Part shown: piece after piece, positions 24,106 through 32,331 of the stretch | Numbering within the stretch: the first letter of the stretch is position 1 | Layout of the letters: each line of letters begins with the position of its first letter | From: Bacteroides stercorirosoris | GTDB taxonomy: Bacteria > Bacteroidota > Bacteroidia > Bacteroidales > Bacteroidaceae | DNA length: 64,000 bases | Direction: 5' to 3' | NCBI RefSeq assembly: GCF_900142015.1 | Contig: NZ_FQZN01000003.1 | Location: 124,001-188,000 of the forward strand | The notes under the pieces: generated by a model | What the model was told of the DNA's origin: nothing | Databases searched by the model: none | What the model saw: only the letters and a program-made list of their open reading frames with translations | Made by a program: the position numbers and the translations under genes

Positions 24106-26916
24106 CTATTCTTTGTCGAATTGCTGAATATATTCGTTGGGAGTGCTGCCTGTAAACTTTTTGAAAGCGCGGAAAAATGATGCTTTTGATTTGAATCCGC
24201 ATTTTTCAGCCAGTGTTACCAGGGTGTACTTCTTGTGTTTGCCTTCGCTGACCGACTGCTTGAAACGTTCCACACGGTAACTGTTGACAAAGTCATAGTA
24301 GCCCATTTTAAGGTAATGGGTGAAAATGGCGGAAAGAAGATAGGTGGGGTAGCCGATGGCGACTGCAACTTCAGACTGTTTCAAGTCTACATTCAGGTAG
24401 GCTTGCTGCTCCTGCATATACTTCTTTAATGCATCAATCACTTCGGCCGCTTCTTTTTCGCTCAGTTTGACGTAGCTTTCTACCGGTTGGTCGGCAACTT
24501 TTATATCCGGCATAGCGCCCGGTAGAACATTTTTCGGCTGAGGAATCTTCGGCTGTTTATCATCGGAAAGCAGAGGAGTAGTATGGGAAGATACCGACGC
24601 TATCACCTTCTTTTTCTGGAAGACAAATAAGGAGATAGCTATTACGATGATGAGTGTAATACCGATATAATATACCCATGAACGATTGGACCCGATTGTA
24701 AATGAAACCCGGGCCATGGAGTCGGAGTTCAGGAACTTTCGGACCTGAAAAGTGTATTTCCCTGACGGCAAGTCGAAGTAGGATACCTTGTCGTCGTTGG
24801 ATAACACAATCCATGTGGAGTCTTTACCTTGTAGCATGTACTCATACTTGATGAGTTCCTGTTTTTCATATCCCAGGGAGGCGAACCGGAAAGTTACGGT
24901 ATTCTCGTTCGCCTTCAGATAAAGGATGGAGTCGGCTTTCAACTTATAGTCGTCGGCATAAGGTTTGCCGTTGATGCACATTTCTGTGATTTGCACAGGT
25001 GAAGGGGGGAAGTCCGCTTGAGGATTTACCGTGAACAGTCCTTTCATGCCACATACCCACAACATGCCGTCTTTGTCTTTTAAAATCGGTGGTCCGGCAT
25101 TGGTATTTATGCCATTGATAGAGGGAAAGAAAGTATAGCTTTTCAGTTCTTCGTCAATCCGCAGCAGTCCATCCCATTGTCCCAACCAGTAGAATCCCTG
25201 ATCGTCTTGTGTGAGGTTGGGGCAAATGGGCGAGAGGTAATGAAAGTGATTTAATGTTTTGTTGGCTACCAGCAGGCGGTTGTTAAGCTGGCAAAAGAAA
25301 AGCGTCCCGTCTCTTCCTTCATAAATATAGCGGATTGCTTCTTTGCGATAGACTTCAGGCAATATGCTTTGGTCACACTTTCCTGTTTGTCGGTCGAATA
25401 TGGCCAACCCCTTATCTGTGCCCACCCAGAAGCGCTTAGCTGAATCTATATAGATGCCATATACGATATTGCCTGGCATGCCGCTGTTGGAGGCATTGTA
25501 TTCCTGCACCATCTGAGTCTGCTTGTCATACGAATAGAGCCCGTCAGAGGTAGACAACCATAATTTTCCGTTTTCATCTTCCAGGAACATGAAGATATCG
25601 TTCGATATGCATGCGCGTGTCAGAGGAGTTTCTTTGAACGTACCGGTTTGGGGACTGAAAGCGGACAGACCACCTCCGCAAGTTCCGACTAATAGGCCTC
25701 CTTCGTATTCGTGGAAAGAAAATATCAGGTTGGAGCGCAACAATCCGCTTTTGTCTTTGCGCACATTGACGTAGTGCATCTTGCCGCTTTCTTTGTGAAG
25801 GTAGTAGAACCCTTCGCGTGTGCCGATGAAGTCATACTCCCGGGTAGGCAGGCAACTGCGTATCGCAATGCTTTTAGTCTTAAAAATTCCCTTGTCGTAG
25901 TGTTGGAAAGATTCGTTTTTCTTTCTCAAAATATTCATCCCAAGATAATAGCCGGTTCCGCACCACACGTCGCCTTGAGAGATTAAGATAGAGGAAATGA
26001 CATTTGACAAAAGGTCTTGTCCGCTTTCTGTGCCGCAAGTGGCGGAATAAACGGTTTTCCCTTCAGGCAATGACAGCAAATAAATTCCCTGTCCGTTGGT
26101 GGCAACTCCCAGTATTCCTTTTTCGTAAGCAAGTCTTGATATGGGGATTTTTACCTCATTCCAATAAGGAGTAAAGCGTTGTTGAAGTAAGTCGAAGGTT
26201 ATGATGCCCCCTTTTTCTGTACCGATATATAGCATTTCGTCTACTCTCACAAGGCATTTCAACTGTCCACATGAAGGCAGGGTGCATTTATACTGTTTGA
26301 GCGCTCCGGACTTGGCATCGCAGATCACCACTCCGTTGGAGGTCAGTAGCCAGACAGAATTGTGGTTCCGTACGGCAATATCCAGAATACGGTTGTTGGC
26401 GGAAAGCATGTTTTTCTCGTCAATGATGATGTGGCGGAGCTGTTTTCCGTCGTAGATATAGAGGCCGTTTACTGTTCCTATATAAAGTCTGTTTTCTTCA
26501 TCTTTCTCCAATGACTGGACGGAGAAATTTATTTCTTCGGTAAAGACCCGTTCCAATGTATGTTTTTCGTGGTTCATGCGGAAAAGTCCCTGGATGTTAC
26601 CTGCCCAAAAATCGTGCTTGCGGTTTTCTATCAGTGCATTGACCAGAAAGGGAGAGGGCGTGTTGCTTTCTTGAAGCCCCGCGAAGTGATAGATTGAGGT
26701 GTACTTCCCGTTTATCCGTTCCACACTGCCGCCTGTACCAATCCATATGAACCCGTCTGAATCTTTATAAATACAATTGACACGGTTGTCTTCAAATTTG
26801 CAGTTTGTTTCTTCGTTTCCTATAGAGTAAATAATATAATCGCTACTGGAAGCAAAGATATTGAATACCCTTATAAAAAGTATTACGAGAACTAATATGT
26901 GTTTTCCTAAAGACAT
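24106..26916 (-). CDS. Membrane-anchored AraC regulator with propeller sensor, 936 aa
   Basis: A signal peptide/anchor (residues 1-25) precedes about 620 residues of two-component regulator propeller repeats (KDSDGFIWIGTGG, LYIGTVNGLYIYD, ENGKLWLSTSDGLYSYD, FWVGTDKGLAIFD). A Y_Y_Y domain follows (RFASLGYEKQELIKYEYMLQGKD...). One transmembrane helix near residue 750 (WVYYIGITLIIVIAISLFVF) leads to a linker and a C-terminal AraC HTH domain (YDFVNSYRVERFKQSVS, KYTLVTLAEKCGFKSKASFFRAFKKFTGSTPNEY). Histidine kinase, ATPase and receiver domains of a hybrid two-component system are absent, so periplasmic ligand binding would act directly on a membrane-bound DNA-binding domain. It probably controls the surrounding locus. 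Confidence 0.88.
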   Translation of the reverse strand: MSLGKHILVLVILFIRVFNIFASSSDYIIYSIGNEETNCKFEDNRVNCIYKDSDGFIWIGTGGSVERINGKYTSIYHFAGLQESNTPSPFLVNALIENRKHDFWAGNIQGLFRMNHEKHTLERVFTEEINFSVQSLEKDEENRLYIGTVNGLYIYDGKQLRHIIIDEKNMLSANNRILDIAVRNHNSVWLLTSNGVVICDAKSGALKQYKCTLPSCGQLKCLVRVDEMLYIGTEKGGIITFDLLQQRFTPYWNEVKIPISRLAYEKGILGVATNGQGIYLLSLPEGKTVYSATCGTESGQDLLSNVISSILISQGDVWCGTGYYLGMNILRKKNESFQHYDKGIFKTKSIAIRSCLPTREYDFIGTREGFYYLHKESGKMHYVNVRKDKSGLLRSNLIFSFHEYEGGLLVGTCGGGLSAFSPQTGTFKETPLTRACISNDIFMFLEDENGKLWLSTSDGLYSYDKQTQMVQEYNASNSGMPGNIVYGIYIDSAKRFWVGTDKGLAIFDRQTGKCDQSILPEVYRKEAIRYIYEGRDGTLFFCQLNNRLLVANKTLNHFHYLSPICPNLTQDDQGFYWLGQWDGLLRIDEELKSYTFFPSINGINTNAGPPILKDKDGMLWVCGMKGLFTVNPQADFPPSPVQITEMCINGKPYADDYKLKADSILYLKANENTVTFRFASLGYEKQELIKYEYMLQGKDSTWIVLSNDDKVSYFDLPSGKYTFQVRKFLNSDSMARVSFTIGSNRSWVYYIGITLIIVIAISLFVFQKKKVIASVSSHTTPLLSDDKQPKIPQPKNVLPGAMPDIKVADQPVESYVKLSEKEAAEVIDALKKYMQEQQAYLNVDLKQSEVAVAIGYPTYLLSAIFTHYLKMGYYDFVNSYRVERFKQSVSEGKHKKYTLVTLAEKCGFKSKASFFRAFKKFTGSTPNEYIQQFDKE

Positions 26917-26941
26917 AAGCGTTTTCTTTCTTTGTACTATG

Positions 26942-26949
26942 CAAATTTA
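26942..26949 (-). promoter_or_regulatory. -7 box TAAATTTG for the first AraC-type regulator
   Basis: The minus strand reads TAAATTTG 25 nt before the start codon at 26916, matching TAnnTTTG. Confidence 0.5.
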
Positions 26950-26992
26950 GGAAAAAATGTCGTCTTTTAGTATTACTTGAATGAAAATATAT

Positions 26993-27055
26993 AATGAGAT
27001 TCTATAAGAAATAGAGAAGTTGTATTTTTATTCTCCTATCTTATGGAATCTCATT
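26993..27055 (-). terminator. Inverted repeat after the alginate-lyase-type gene
   Basis: AATGAGATTC (26993-27002) and GAATCTCATT (27046-27055) form the base of a longer imperfect stem, with ATAAGA and TCTTAT pairing inside it. It sits in the gap between the lyase stop and the next gene. Confidence 0.5.
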
Positions 27056-27083
27056 AACACAATTTGATGGTCAAGCCCTTTTT

Positions 27084-28487
27084 TTATTCACGATACATCA
27101 TCAGCGTTCCCCAACCCAGTTGGTCGAAAGCACCGCTGTTGGTACCATAACGGCTATTGCCATCCACACCACCCTCGGGGCGCATTTTCTTGGCTGCTTG
27201 TTCTGCATATTTATAACCACTGCCCAGCTTTTTTATTTTCGAGTAGTGGTTGTAAAAAATCTCCCATCCCGGACGAAGTTTGCCGCGACCGTTGTCATTA
27301 GCAACAGACGTATGGGTAGCGCCATGCGTTTTGTTACTGCAACTGCAATCTATGCAATATTTATATTCGTTGAATGGCATTTTCTCTGGAGTAACCAACC
27401 AGTCACCACTGGAATTAAGTTGGTCGGATCCGTCACGAAGGTTAAAGAGAGCAGTATATTCGCCCATCTTCATAACTTCGTTGCCATTGGCTGCAAAGAA
27501 GTCAAGTTCGGGAACGGATGGGTTGACCTGATATAGCGTGTAGGCCATCTGGCACAGGTTGGCAGTAACAGCAACAGACATCATGGCGTGTCCCTGGTCG
27601 CGTCCGCTTTCCTGGTTCTGGCTGATTTCTTCACCTGTTCCTAATGGGTCGGAGAAGGTGCCTTGCACTAACTTTTTGATACAACCATTCCCCACACCAT
27701 CGTAGAAGTAGTTTACTACAAAATTGACCATGTCGTTATTTTCAGTCAGAATTCCGATGGACAGGTAGGAGCACATGTTCACGAGATCCCAGTTCGACCA
27801 GTAGTGATCGTCGCATTGGTTGGCATGTTTGTCCATGAACTCTTTATTCTTTTTTGCAAAGACTTCTGTTATCCATTCTTTGAATAGGGCCAAATCTTTA
27901 GCTGCCCATCCTTCATAAGTTTGCATAATTTCGGCAGCGTTAGCGAATGTATAGCCTTGGGCTCCGGCAGCTAGCATTTGGTTGGCATCATTGGATTTGA
28001 TACCTTTACAGTTTTTGGCCCATTCGTTCATAACCTTGATAGAGTTGTCAGCATACTTGATGTCACCGGTTAGTTTCCATAGTAATGCCATTTGATAAGC
28101 TGCGGCGGCATCGTTCATTGCTTCCTGATATTTTTCTTTGCCATCAGGAGTGATGCCTGTTCCGTCGCCACGCACAATGTACTCCAAAGGAGTGGGAGTG
28201 TAGGGGATGGCAGTGTACCTGCTGTTCTTTAGTAATGTAAATTCATCTTTTACTGCCTGCGGGGCATTCCCATTGTTCAGGCTTGCTTTTACCCGGTCGA
28301 AATCGGCCTGGTTGAACATAGCACAAGGATGAGTATAGGTATATTGTGCCGCTACCGGAGTATAGATTTCTTCTTCGTCGGGCAATGTTAAGTCTACCTC
28401 TCCGAATTTATTTTCACGACAGGAAGTCTGCACTGCCAGAAGCAGTGCAAGACTTGTTATGGTTAATATTCTACTTTTCATATTCAT
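27084..28487 (-). CDS. Alginate-lyase-family polysaccharide lyase, 467 aa
   Basis: A lipobox (LAVQTSC, Cys23) marks a lipoprotein. The body is an all-helical (alpha/alpha) toroid of the alginate lyase superfamily: HPCAMFNQADFDRVKASL near the N-terminus, AAAAYQMALLWKLTGDIKYAD, and the conserved active-site stretch NQESGRDQGHAMMSV near residue 290, preceded by HYWSNWDLVN. This resembles the PL38-type uronan lyases of Bacteroides, though I cannot assign the family number firmly. It should cleave a uronic-acid glycan by beta-elimination at the cell surface. It follows the remnant DUF4979 gene by 3 bp. Confidence 0.8.
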   Translation of the reverse strand: MNMKSRILTITSLALLLAVQTSCRENKFGEVDLTLPDEEEIYTPVAAQYTYTHPCAMFNQADFDRVKASLNNGNAPQAVKDEFTLLKNSRYTAIPYTPTPLEYIVRGDGTGITPDGKEKYQEAMNDAAAAYQMALLWKLTGDIKYADNSIKVMNEWAKNCKGIKSNDANQMLAAGAQGYTFANAAEIMQTYEGWAAKDLALFKEWITEVFAKKNKEFMDKHANQCDDHYWSNWDLVNMCSYLSIGILTENNDMVNFVVNYFYDGVGNGCIKKLVQGTFSDPLGTGEEISQNQESGRDQGHAMMSVAVTANLCQMAYTLYQVNPSVPELDFFAANGNEVMKMGEYTALFNLRDGSDQLNSSGDWLVTPEKMPFNEYKYCIDCSCSNKTHGATHTSVANDNGRGKLRPGWEIFYNHYSKIKKLGSGYKYAEQAAKKMRPEGGVDGNSRYGTNSGAFDQLGWGTLMMYRE

Positions 28488-28490
28488 TTT

Positions 28491-29039
28491 TTATTTGATA
28501 ACTTCATAAGTTAATCCTTCTGCTGTAATATACTTTTGTAAATCTCCGAGATTCTTGAATGTTTGTATCCAATATACATCATAAGTAACTTGTTCGGTCA
28601 GGGTGCCAATATCAGCATACTTGAACTGGATAGTGGCGAATGTTGCTACTGAAGTCGTTGGTAAAATACCGCCATTAGCCCATTTTTGTTCTGTAAGGCT
28701 ATATATGAAAACATGACTGCCGTCACTGCATTTATAATCGTGCAGCCATTTGTTATTGTTGCCATCCAGACCACCGCTGAAGGTAGTACCATCGCAGGAA
28801 CCGGAGGCGTCGAGGGTAATGTTGCGTGCAGTTACTCCCGGGTGCAGGTCTTTCACATCCTGCATACGGATAGCGAAGATAGGATAATTGCCGGCATGTA
28901 ACCAGGTATTCGGATTCCAGCATTTGAAGTCACCGCGTTGTTTGGTGTCATTTTGTTTGTAAGTGGTGACAGTTACTTTATCATAGCTCCAGACGTGTGA
29001 TGAAGATGTGCCATTGCCCGATTGACTGGCATTATATTC
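28491..29039 (-). pseudogene. DUF4979 surface protein, 3' remnant
   Basis: The open frame runs from a stop at 29040-29042 to the stop at 28491. It reads YNASQSGNGTSSSHVWSYDK ... YPIFAIRMQDVKDLHPGV ... WLHDYKCSDGSHVFIYSL ... TYDVYWIQTFKNLGDLQKYI, which resembles the DUF4979 domain found at the C-terminus of Bacteroides surface glycan-binding lipoproteins. There is no signal peptide and no usable start before the internal ATG at 28865, so the 5' end is lost. It lies 3 bp before the lyase gene and was probably its operon partner. The break abuts the fragment at 29032-29121. Confidence 0.7.
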
Positions 29040-29121
29040 TTATTTTTCTGGGCATGAGTTCCATTTGCGGAATCTCATGTTGCTTCTCCATTATCAAGCT
29101 TTTGATGACTCTTTTTTCCAT
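29032..29121 (-). pseudogene. 29-codon N-terminal fragment, possibly of an AAA+ ATPase gene
   Basis: An ATG at 29121 with AAGGA 6 nt upstream opens MEKRVIKSLIMEKQHEIPQM and nine more residues before a stop at 29032. The sequence looks like the start of the Bacteroides AAA+/DUF4143-type ATPases by recall only. It runs into the DUF4979 remnant, whose 5' end is missing, so a deletion probably fused two genes. Confidence 0.4.
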
Positions 29122-29147
29122 GATTCCTTAGTTTACTGCAATAAAAA

Positions 29148-29185
29148 TAGCAATTATCTTTCAATATATTGAAAGATAATTGCTA
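29148..29185 (-). terminator. 38-bp perfect palindrome after the second AraC-type regulator
   Basis: The sequence TAGCAATTATCTTTCAATA and its exact complement abut with no loop. On the minus strand it is followed by TTTTTAT, 31 bp past the regulator stop, so an intrinsic terminator is likely. Confidence 0.7.
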
Positions 29186-29215
29186 AAAAACATTCAATGT
29201 ACTTTAATTAGTGAC

Positions 29216-32020
29216 TTATTCGTTATTCTTTCCGATGCTCCGGATATACTCATTGGGAGTGATGCCCGTAGCTTTCTTGAAATACCGGAAGAAGGAGGCG
29301 CGTGAACTGAAGCCGCATAATTCGGCAAGGGCACTCAGAGTATATTTGGAATACTCGTCTTCATTGATGAGGCGCTTGAATTCTTCAATACGATAATCGT
29401 TGATGTAATCGTAGTAATTCTGGTTCAGGTGTTGATTGAACAGGTAAGACAGGGTGTGAGCCGAGCGGCCGAGCATGGTTGCCAGGTCGGCTATTTTAAG
29501 TTCCGGATTGGTGTAAGGCTTCTCGCGGAGCATCAGTGCTTCCAGTTTCTCAGTCAGGTGCTTGCACTCTTCGGAACTGATTTTATTGGTCTTGTATTTG
29601 GCTTCCGCGGTTTTCTCCTGCTTCTCGATTTCCTTGGTCTCTTCGCGTACCAGGGCTTGGGGCTGAACGGCTTTTGCCTGTTTCTCTTTCCTCTTCCGTT
29701 GGAAATAGACATAGCCCAGGAAAGCGGCGGCTATAGCAATGGCTATGATGCTCCATGTTTCTATCGGGTAGGGGATTTGAACGGCTATGCACGCCATCGA
29801 GTCGGGATTTCCTATATGGCGGATTTTGAATACATACTTTCCAGCCGGAAGGTCGTAGTAAGTGATATCCGATTTTCCGGTGAGAATCTGCCATTCGCCG
29901 TCTTCTCCTTCCAGTTTGTATTCATACGTCATGTATGCGGGTTCGGTATAAGTGAAGCCCGAGAAATAAAAAGTCAGGTTGTTTTGAGAGGACTCAAGCT
30001 CTATTTCCGGCATTCCGTTGTTTCCGGTTACGGGGCGGACGGACTTTTTGCCATTGACATAGATATCAGTGATTACCGGCGGATAATTATAGCTTTTCAT
30101 CCGGTTGTTTTGTTTGAAGTCCATGCAGATCAATCCTTTTGAATTTCCCATCCAGAGGATGCCTTTTTTGTCCTGTATGGGCGGGCACAGGGTGAAGATG
30201 GAACTGGGGATGCCGTCTATAAAGTTGTAAGGGATAAAGGTTTCTTTCTTATCATACCGGTACAGCCCATTGTTGGTGCCTATCCAGAGCCAATGTTCTT
30301 CATCTTCCAATATGAACATGCCGTCCTTGCCCTCCAGCAGTGTGTGGGGCTGCAATCTCCTGAAACGGCTCATGGAAAGGTCGGAAATGAACATGCTGCC
30401 TTTATCCGGCAAGAAGTAGAGGTCGTGCCCGGAGTCTTCGTATATCACTCTGATTTTCTCTTTATGTATGAAGCCTTCCGGGAAAACATCGGTTTTCAGA
30501 CTTTCGGATGAAGGGTCCCAGATGCACATGCCGTTTTCGGTACATATCCATCCTTTACGGGTAGAGTCGAAGCATATTTCGTAGACGTTGCCTTCCGGCA
30601 GTTTGGAGTTGGAGCTGGTGTAGTGCTTCACTTGCTTTCCGTCCTTATAGCAATATAGCCCCATGGACGTACCTATCCATAGATTATCCTTGCTGTCGGA
30701 CTTGATGCAGAAGATTTGTCCACGCATGAAGGGCTGTGACTCGTCCGGTTCAAAGTCATGGATGCTCTGGTCGGAAGGATTGAATATATACATGCCGCCG
30801 CCGTATGTCCCGATGTAATATTTATCCTGGAACTTATAGATGCAGAATATCATGCTGGAACGCAGTTCGGGCGTCTTGAAATTCTTGAAAATCCCTTTGT
30901 CCTCATTGATATAGAATAAACCGTCGCGGGAGCCTATCAGCTTTTCATTTTCCGTAATCGCTATGCTGCGGACGGGCATATCTTTTGAGTCGAAATGAGG
31001 CGGATAACTGTAAGTGGAGAAAAGCCCGCTTTGATATAGGCTGTAGTCCAGTCCCAACTGATAGAAGCCTATCCAGATGAGCCCGTCGCGGTCCACCAAC
31101 AGGGAATATACGGAGTTTGAGCGGATACTTTCATCCTGCCCCGGTTCGTGGCGGAAAGAGCGTATAGGCTTCATCTTCCGGGTGGAGACGAAATGTACTC
31201 CGTTTCCGTCGGTGCCTATATACAAAACATCTTCTCCGTCGCTGGACAGGGAAGATATGACATTGCACCCTACGTCGATGAAGTGACTGAATTGGTGAGT
31301 CCGGGTATTGAAACAGATGATGCCTTGCCCCATGGTGCCCAGGTAGAGCATGGTGCCGATGCGGGTGACATTGTTGTAGGAACAGATATGCTTGTCTTCT
31401 ACAATGTAGTGATAAGGGGTGATTTTCCTGTCGGTCAGCGACAGGGCATAGAGTCCGCCGTTGGTGGCCATCCACAAGGTGTTGGCTTCGCCGAGACTCA
31501 GGCCTGTGACGATGTTGGATGCGGAAAGGACATTAGGGTCTATCAGTATTTGTTCCAGATTTCCGTTCTCGTAGATGAAGAGGCCCGCTTCGCTGCCGAT
31601 GTAGAGGGCACCTCGGCTGTCGGGCAACAGGCTGCGGACGCCATATCGCAAAGTTTCTGCGGCAATGGGTTCCAGTATGTCTTTTTCATTGTTCACTCGC
31701 CAGAGACCCATGCCGTTGCCCATCCATATCTGATTTCCTGCGGTTTCAGCTATGGCATTCACCCGCTTTATTTTTTCGTTGGCTCCGGTGATGAGGAAAT
31801 GTTTCAGGTAAGTGCCGTCAAAACGTTCCAGGGAATTTCCGGTGCCTATCCAAACGTAACCGATGGAATCCTTATACAATGCGTTGACCACCAGGTCGGA
31901 CAGCCCTTCGGTGACGGATAATCCCCGGAAAACATAGGAGTGGGAATAGCCCGGCAAGAAGCCAAACAGCAAGAATAACAGGAGGATATATCTTAAAATG
32001 TTTTTCACTGTATGGGACAT
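29216..32020 (-). CDS. Second membrane-anchored AraC regulator with propeller sensor, 934 aa
   Basis: A paralogue of the 936-aa regulator with the same order: signal/anchor (1-30), propeller repeats (KDSIGYVWIGTGNSLERFDG, DRDGLIWIGFYQLGLDYS, DNLWIGTSMGLYCYKDGK, WLWIGTNNGLYRYDK), a Y_Y_Y domain (YFSGFTYTEPAYMTYEYKLEGEDGEW), one transmembrane helix near residue 755 (WSIIAIAIAAAFLGYVYF), a charged coiled linker (KRKEKQAK...), and a C-terminal AraC HTH (YSKYTLSALAELCGFSSRASFFRYFKKATGITPNEYI). Kinase and receiver domains are absent here too. The two paralogues flank the alginate-lyase-type gene. It may sense a different breakdown product of the same glycan. Confidence 0.88.
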   Translation of the reverse strand: MSHTVKNILRYILLLFLLFGFLPGYSHSYVFRGLSVTEGLSDLVVNALYKDSIGYVWIGTGNSLERFDGTYLKHFLITGANEKIKRVNAIAETAGNQIWMGNGMGLWRVNNEKDILEPIAAETLRYGVRSLLPDSRGALYIGSEAGLFIYENGNLEQILIDPNVLSASNIVTGLSLGEANTLWMATNGGLYALSLTDRKITPYHYIVEDKHICSYNNVTRIGTMLYLGTMGQGIICFNTRTHQFSHFIDVGCNVISSLSSDGEDVLYIGTDGNGVHFVSTRKMKPIRSFRHEPGQDESIRSNSVYSLLVDRDGLIWIGFYQLGLDYSLYQSGLFSTYSYPPHFDSKDMPVRSIAITENEKLIGSRDGLFYINEDKGIFKNFKTPELRSSMIFCIYKFQDKYYIGTYGGGMYIFNPSDQSIHDFEPDESQPFMRGQIFCIKSDSKDNLWIGTSMGLYCYKDGKQVKHYTSSNSKLPEGNVYEICFDSTRKGWICTENGMCIWDPSSESLKTDVFPEGFIHKEKIRVIYEDSGHDLYFLPDKGSMFISDLSMSRFRRLQPHTLLEGKDGMFILEDEEHWLWIGTNNGLYRYDKKETFIPYNFIDGIPSSIFTLCPPIQDKKGILWMGNSKGLICMDFKQNNRMKSYNYPPVITDIYVNGKKSVRPVTGNNGMPEIELESSQNNLTFYFSGFTYTEPAYMTYEYKLEGEDGEWQILTGKSDITYYDLPAGKYVFKIRHIGNPDSMACIAVQIPYPIETWSIIAIAIAAAFLGYVYFQRKRKEKQAKAVQPQALVREETKEIEKQEKTAEAKYKTNKISSEECKHLTEKLEALMLREKPYTNPELKIADLATMLGRSAHTLSYLFNQHLNQNYYDYINDYRIEEFKRLINEDEYSKYTLSALAELCGFSSRASFFRYFKKATGITPNEYIRSIGKNNE

Positions 32021-32048
32021 TTGTTTTTATATATTCGTTTCAGCACAG

Positions 32049-32056
32049 CAAATATA
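32049..32056 (-). promoter_or_regulatory. -7 box TATATTTG for the second AraC-type regulator
   Basis: The minus strand reads TATATTTG about 28 nt before the start codon at 32020. Confidence 0.55.
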
Positions 32057-32174
32057 CGCAAAAAAGAATAAAAAGCATTGGGGTTGATGGAAATGATGAT
32101 TTGACGACTATTTTTCAGCATTGTATAAAGTTGTTTACAAGGGAGGTTTCCTTGAGAAACAGCCGTTACTTTAA

Positions 32175-32288
32175 CCCTATTCAGTCGTTACCTCATTCCC
32201 ATTCAGTCATTACTTCATCCCTATTCAGTCGTTACCTTATTATGGGTCATTTTACGTTATTGATAATCAGATAGTTGTAAAATGACCC
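32175..32288. repeat. Three ~22-bp direct repeats plus a 12-bp stem hairpin
   Basis: Three imperfect copies of CCCTATTCAGTCGTTACCT occur in a row (starting 32175, 32198, 32219). They are followed by GGGTCATTTTAC (32244-32255) pairing with GTAAAATGACCC (32277-32288). They lie in the 311-bp gap between the heparinase stop and the second regulator. The hairpin may terminate the heparinase transcript; the direct repeats may be regulator sites. No gene is seen in the gap. Confidence 0.6.
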
Positions 32289-32331
32289 GTGGTGTTGATT
32301 TATCTCAACAAAACGACTGGAAATGTATTGC

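Noticed and set aside
31148..31921. 257-codon plus-strand frame opposite the second AraC-type regulator
   Set aside because: Shadow of a well-supported minus-strand gene with propeller motifs.
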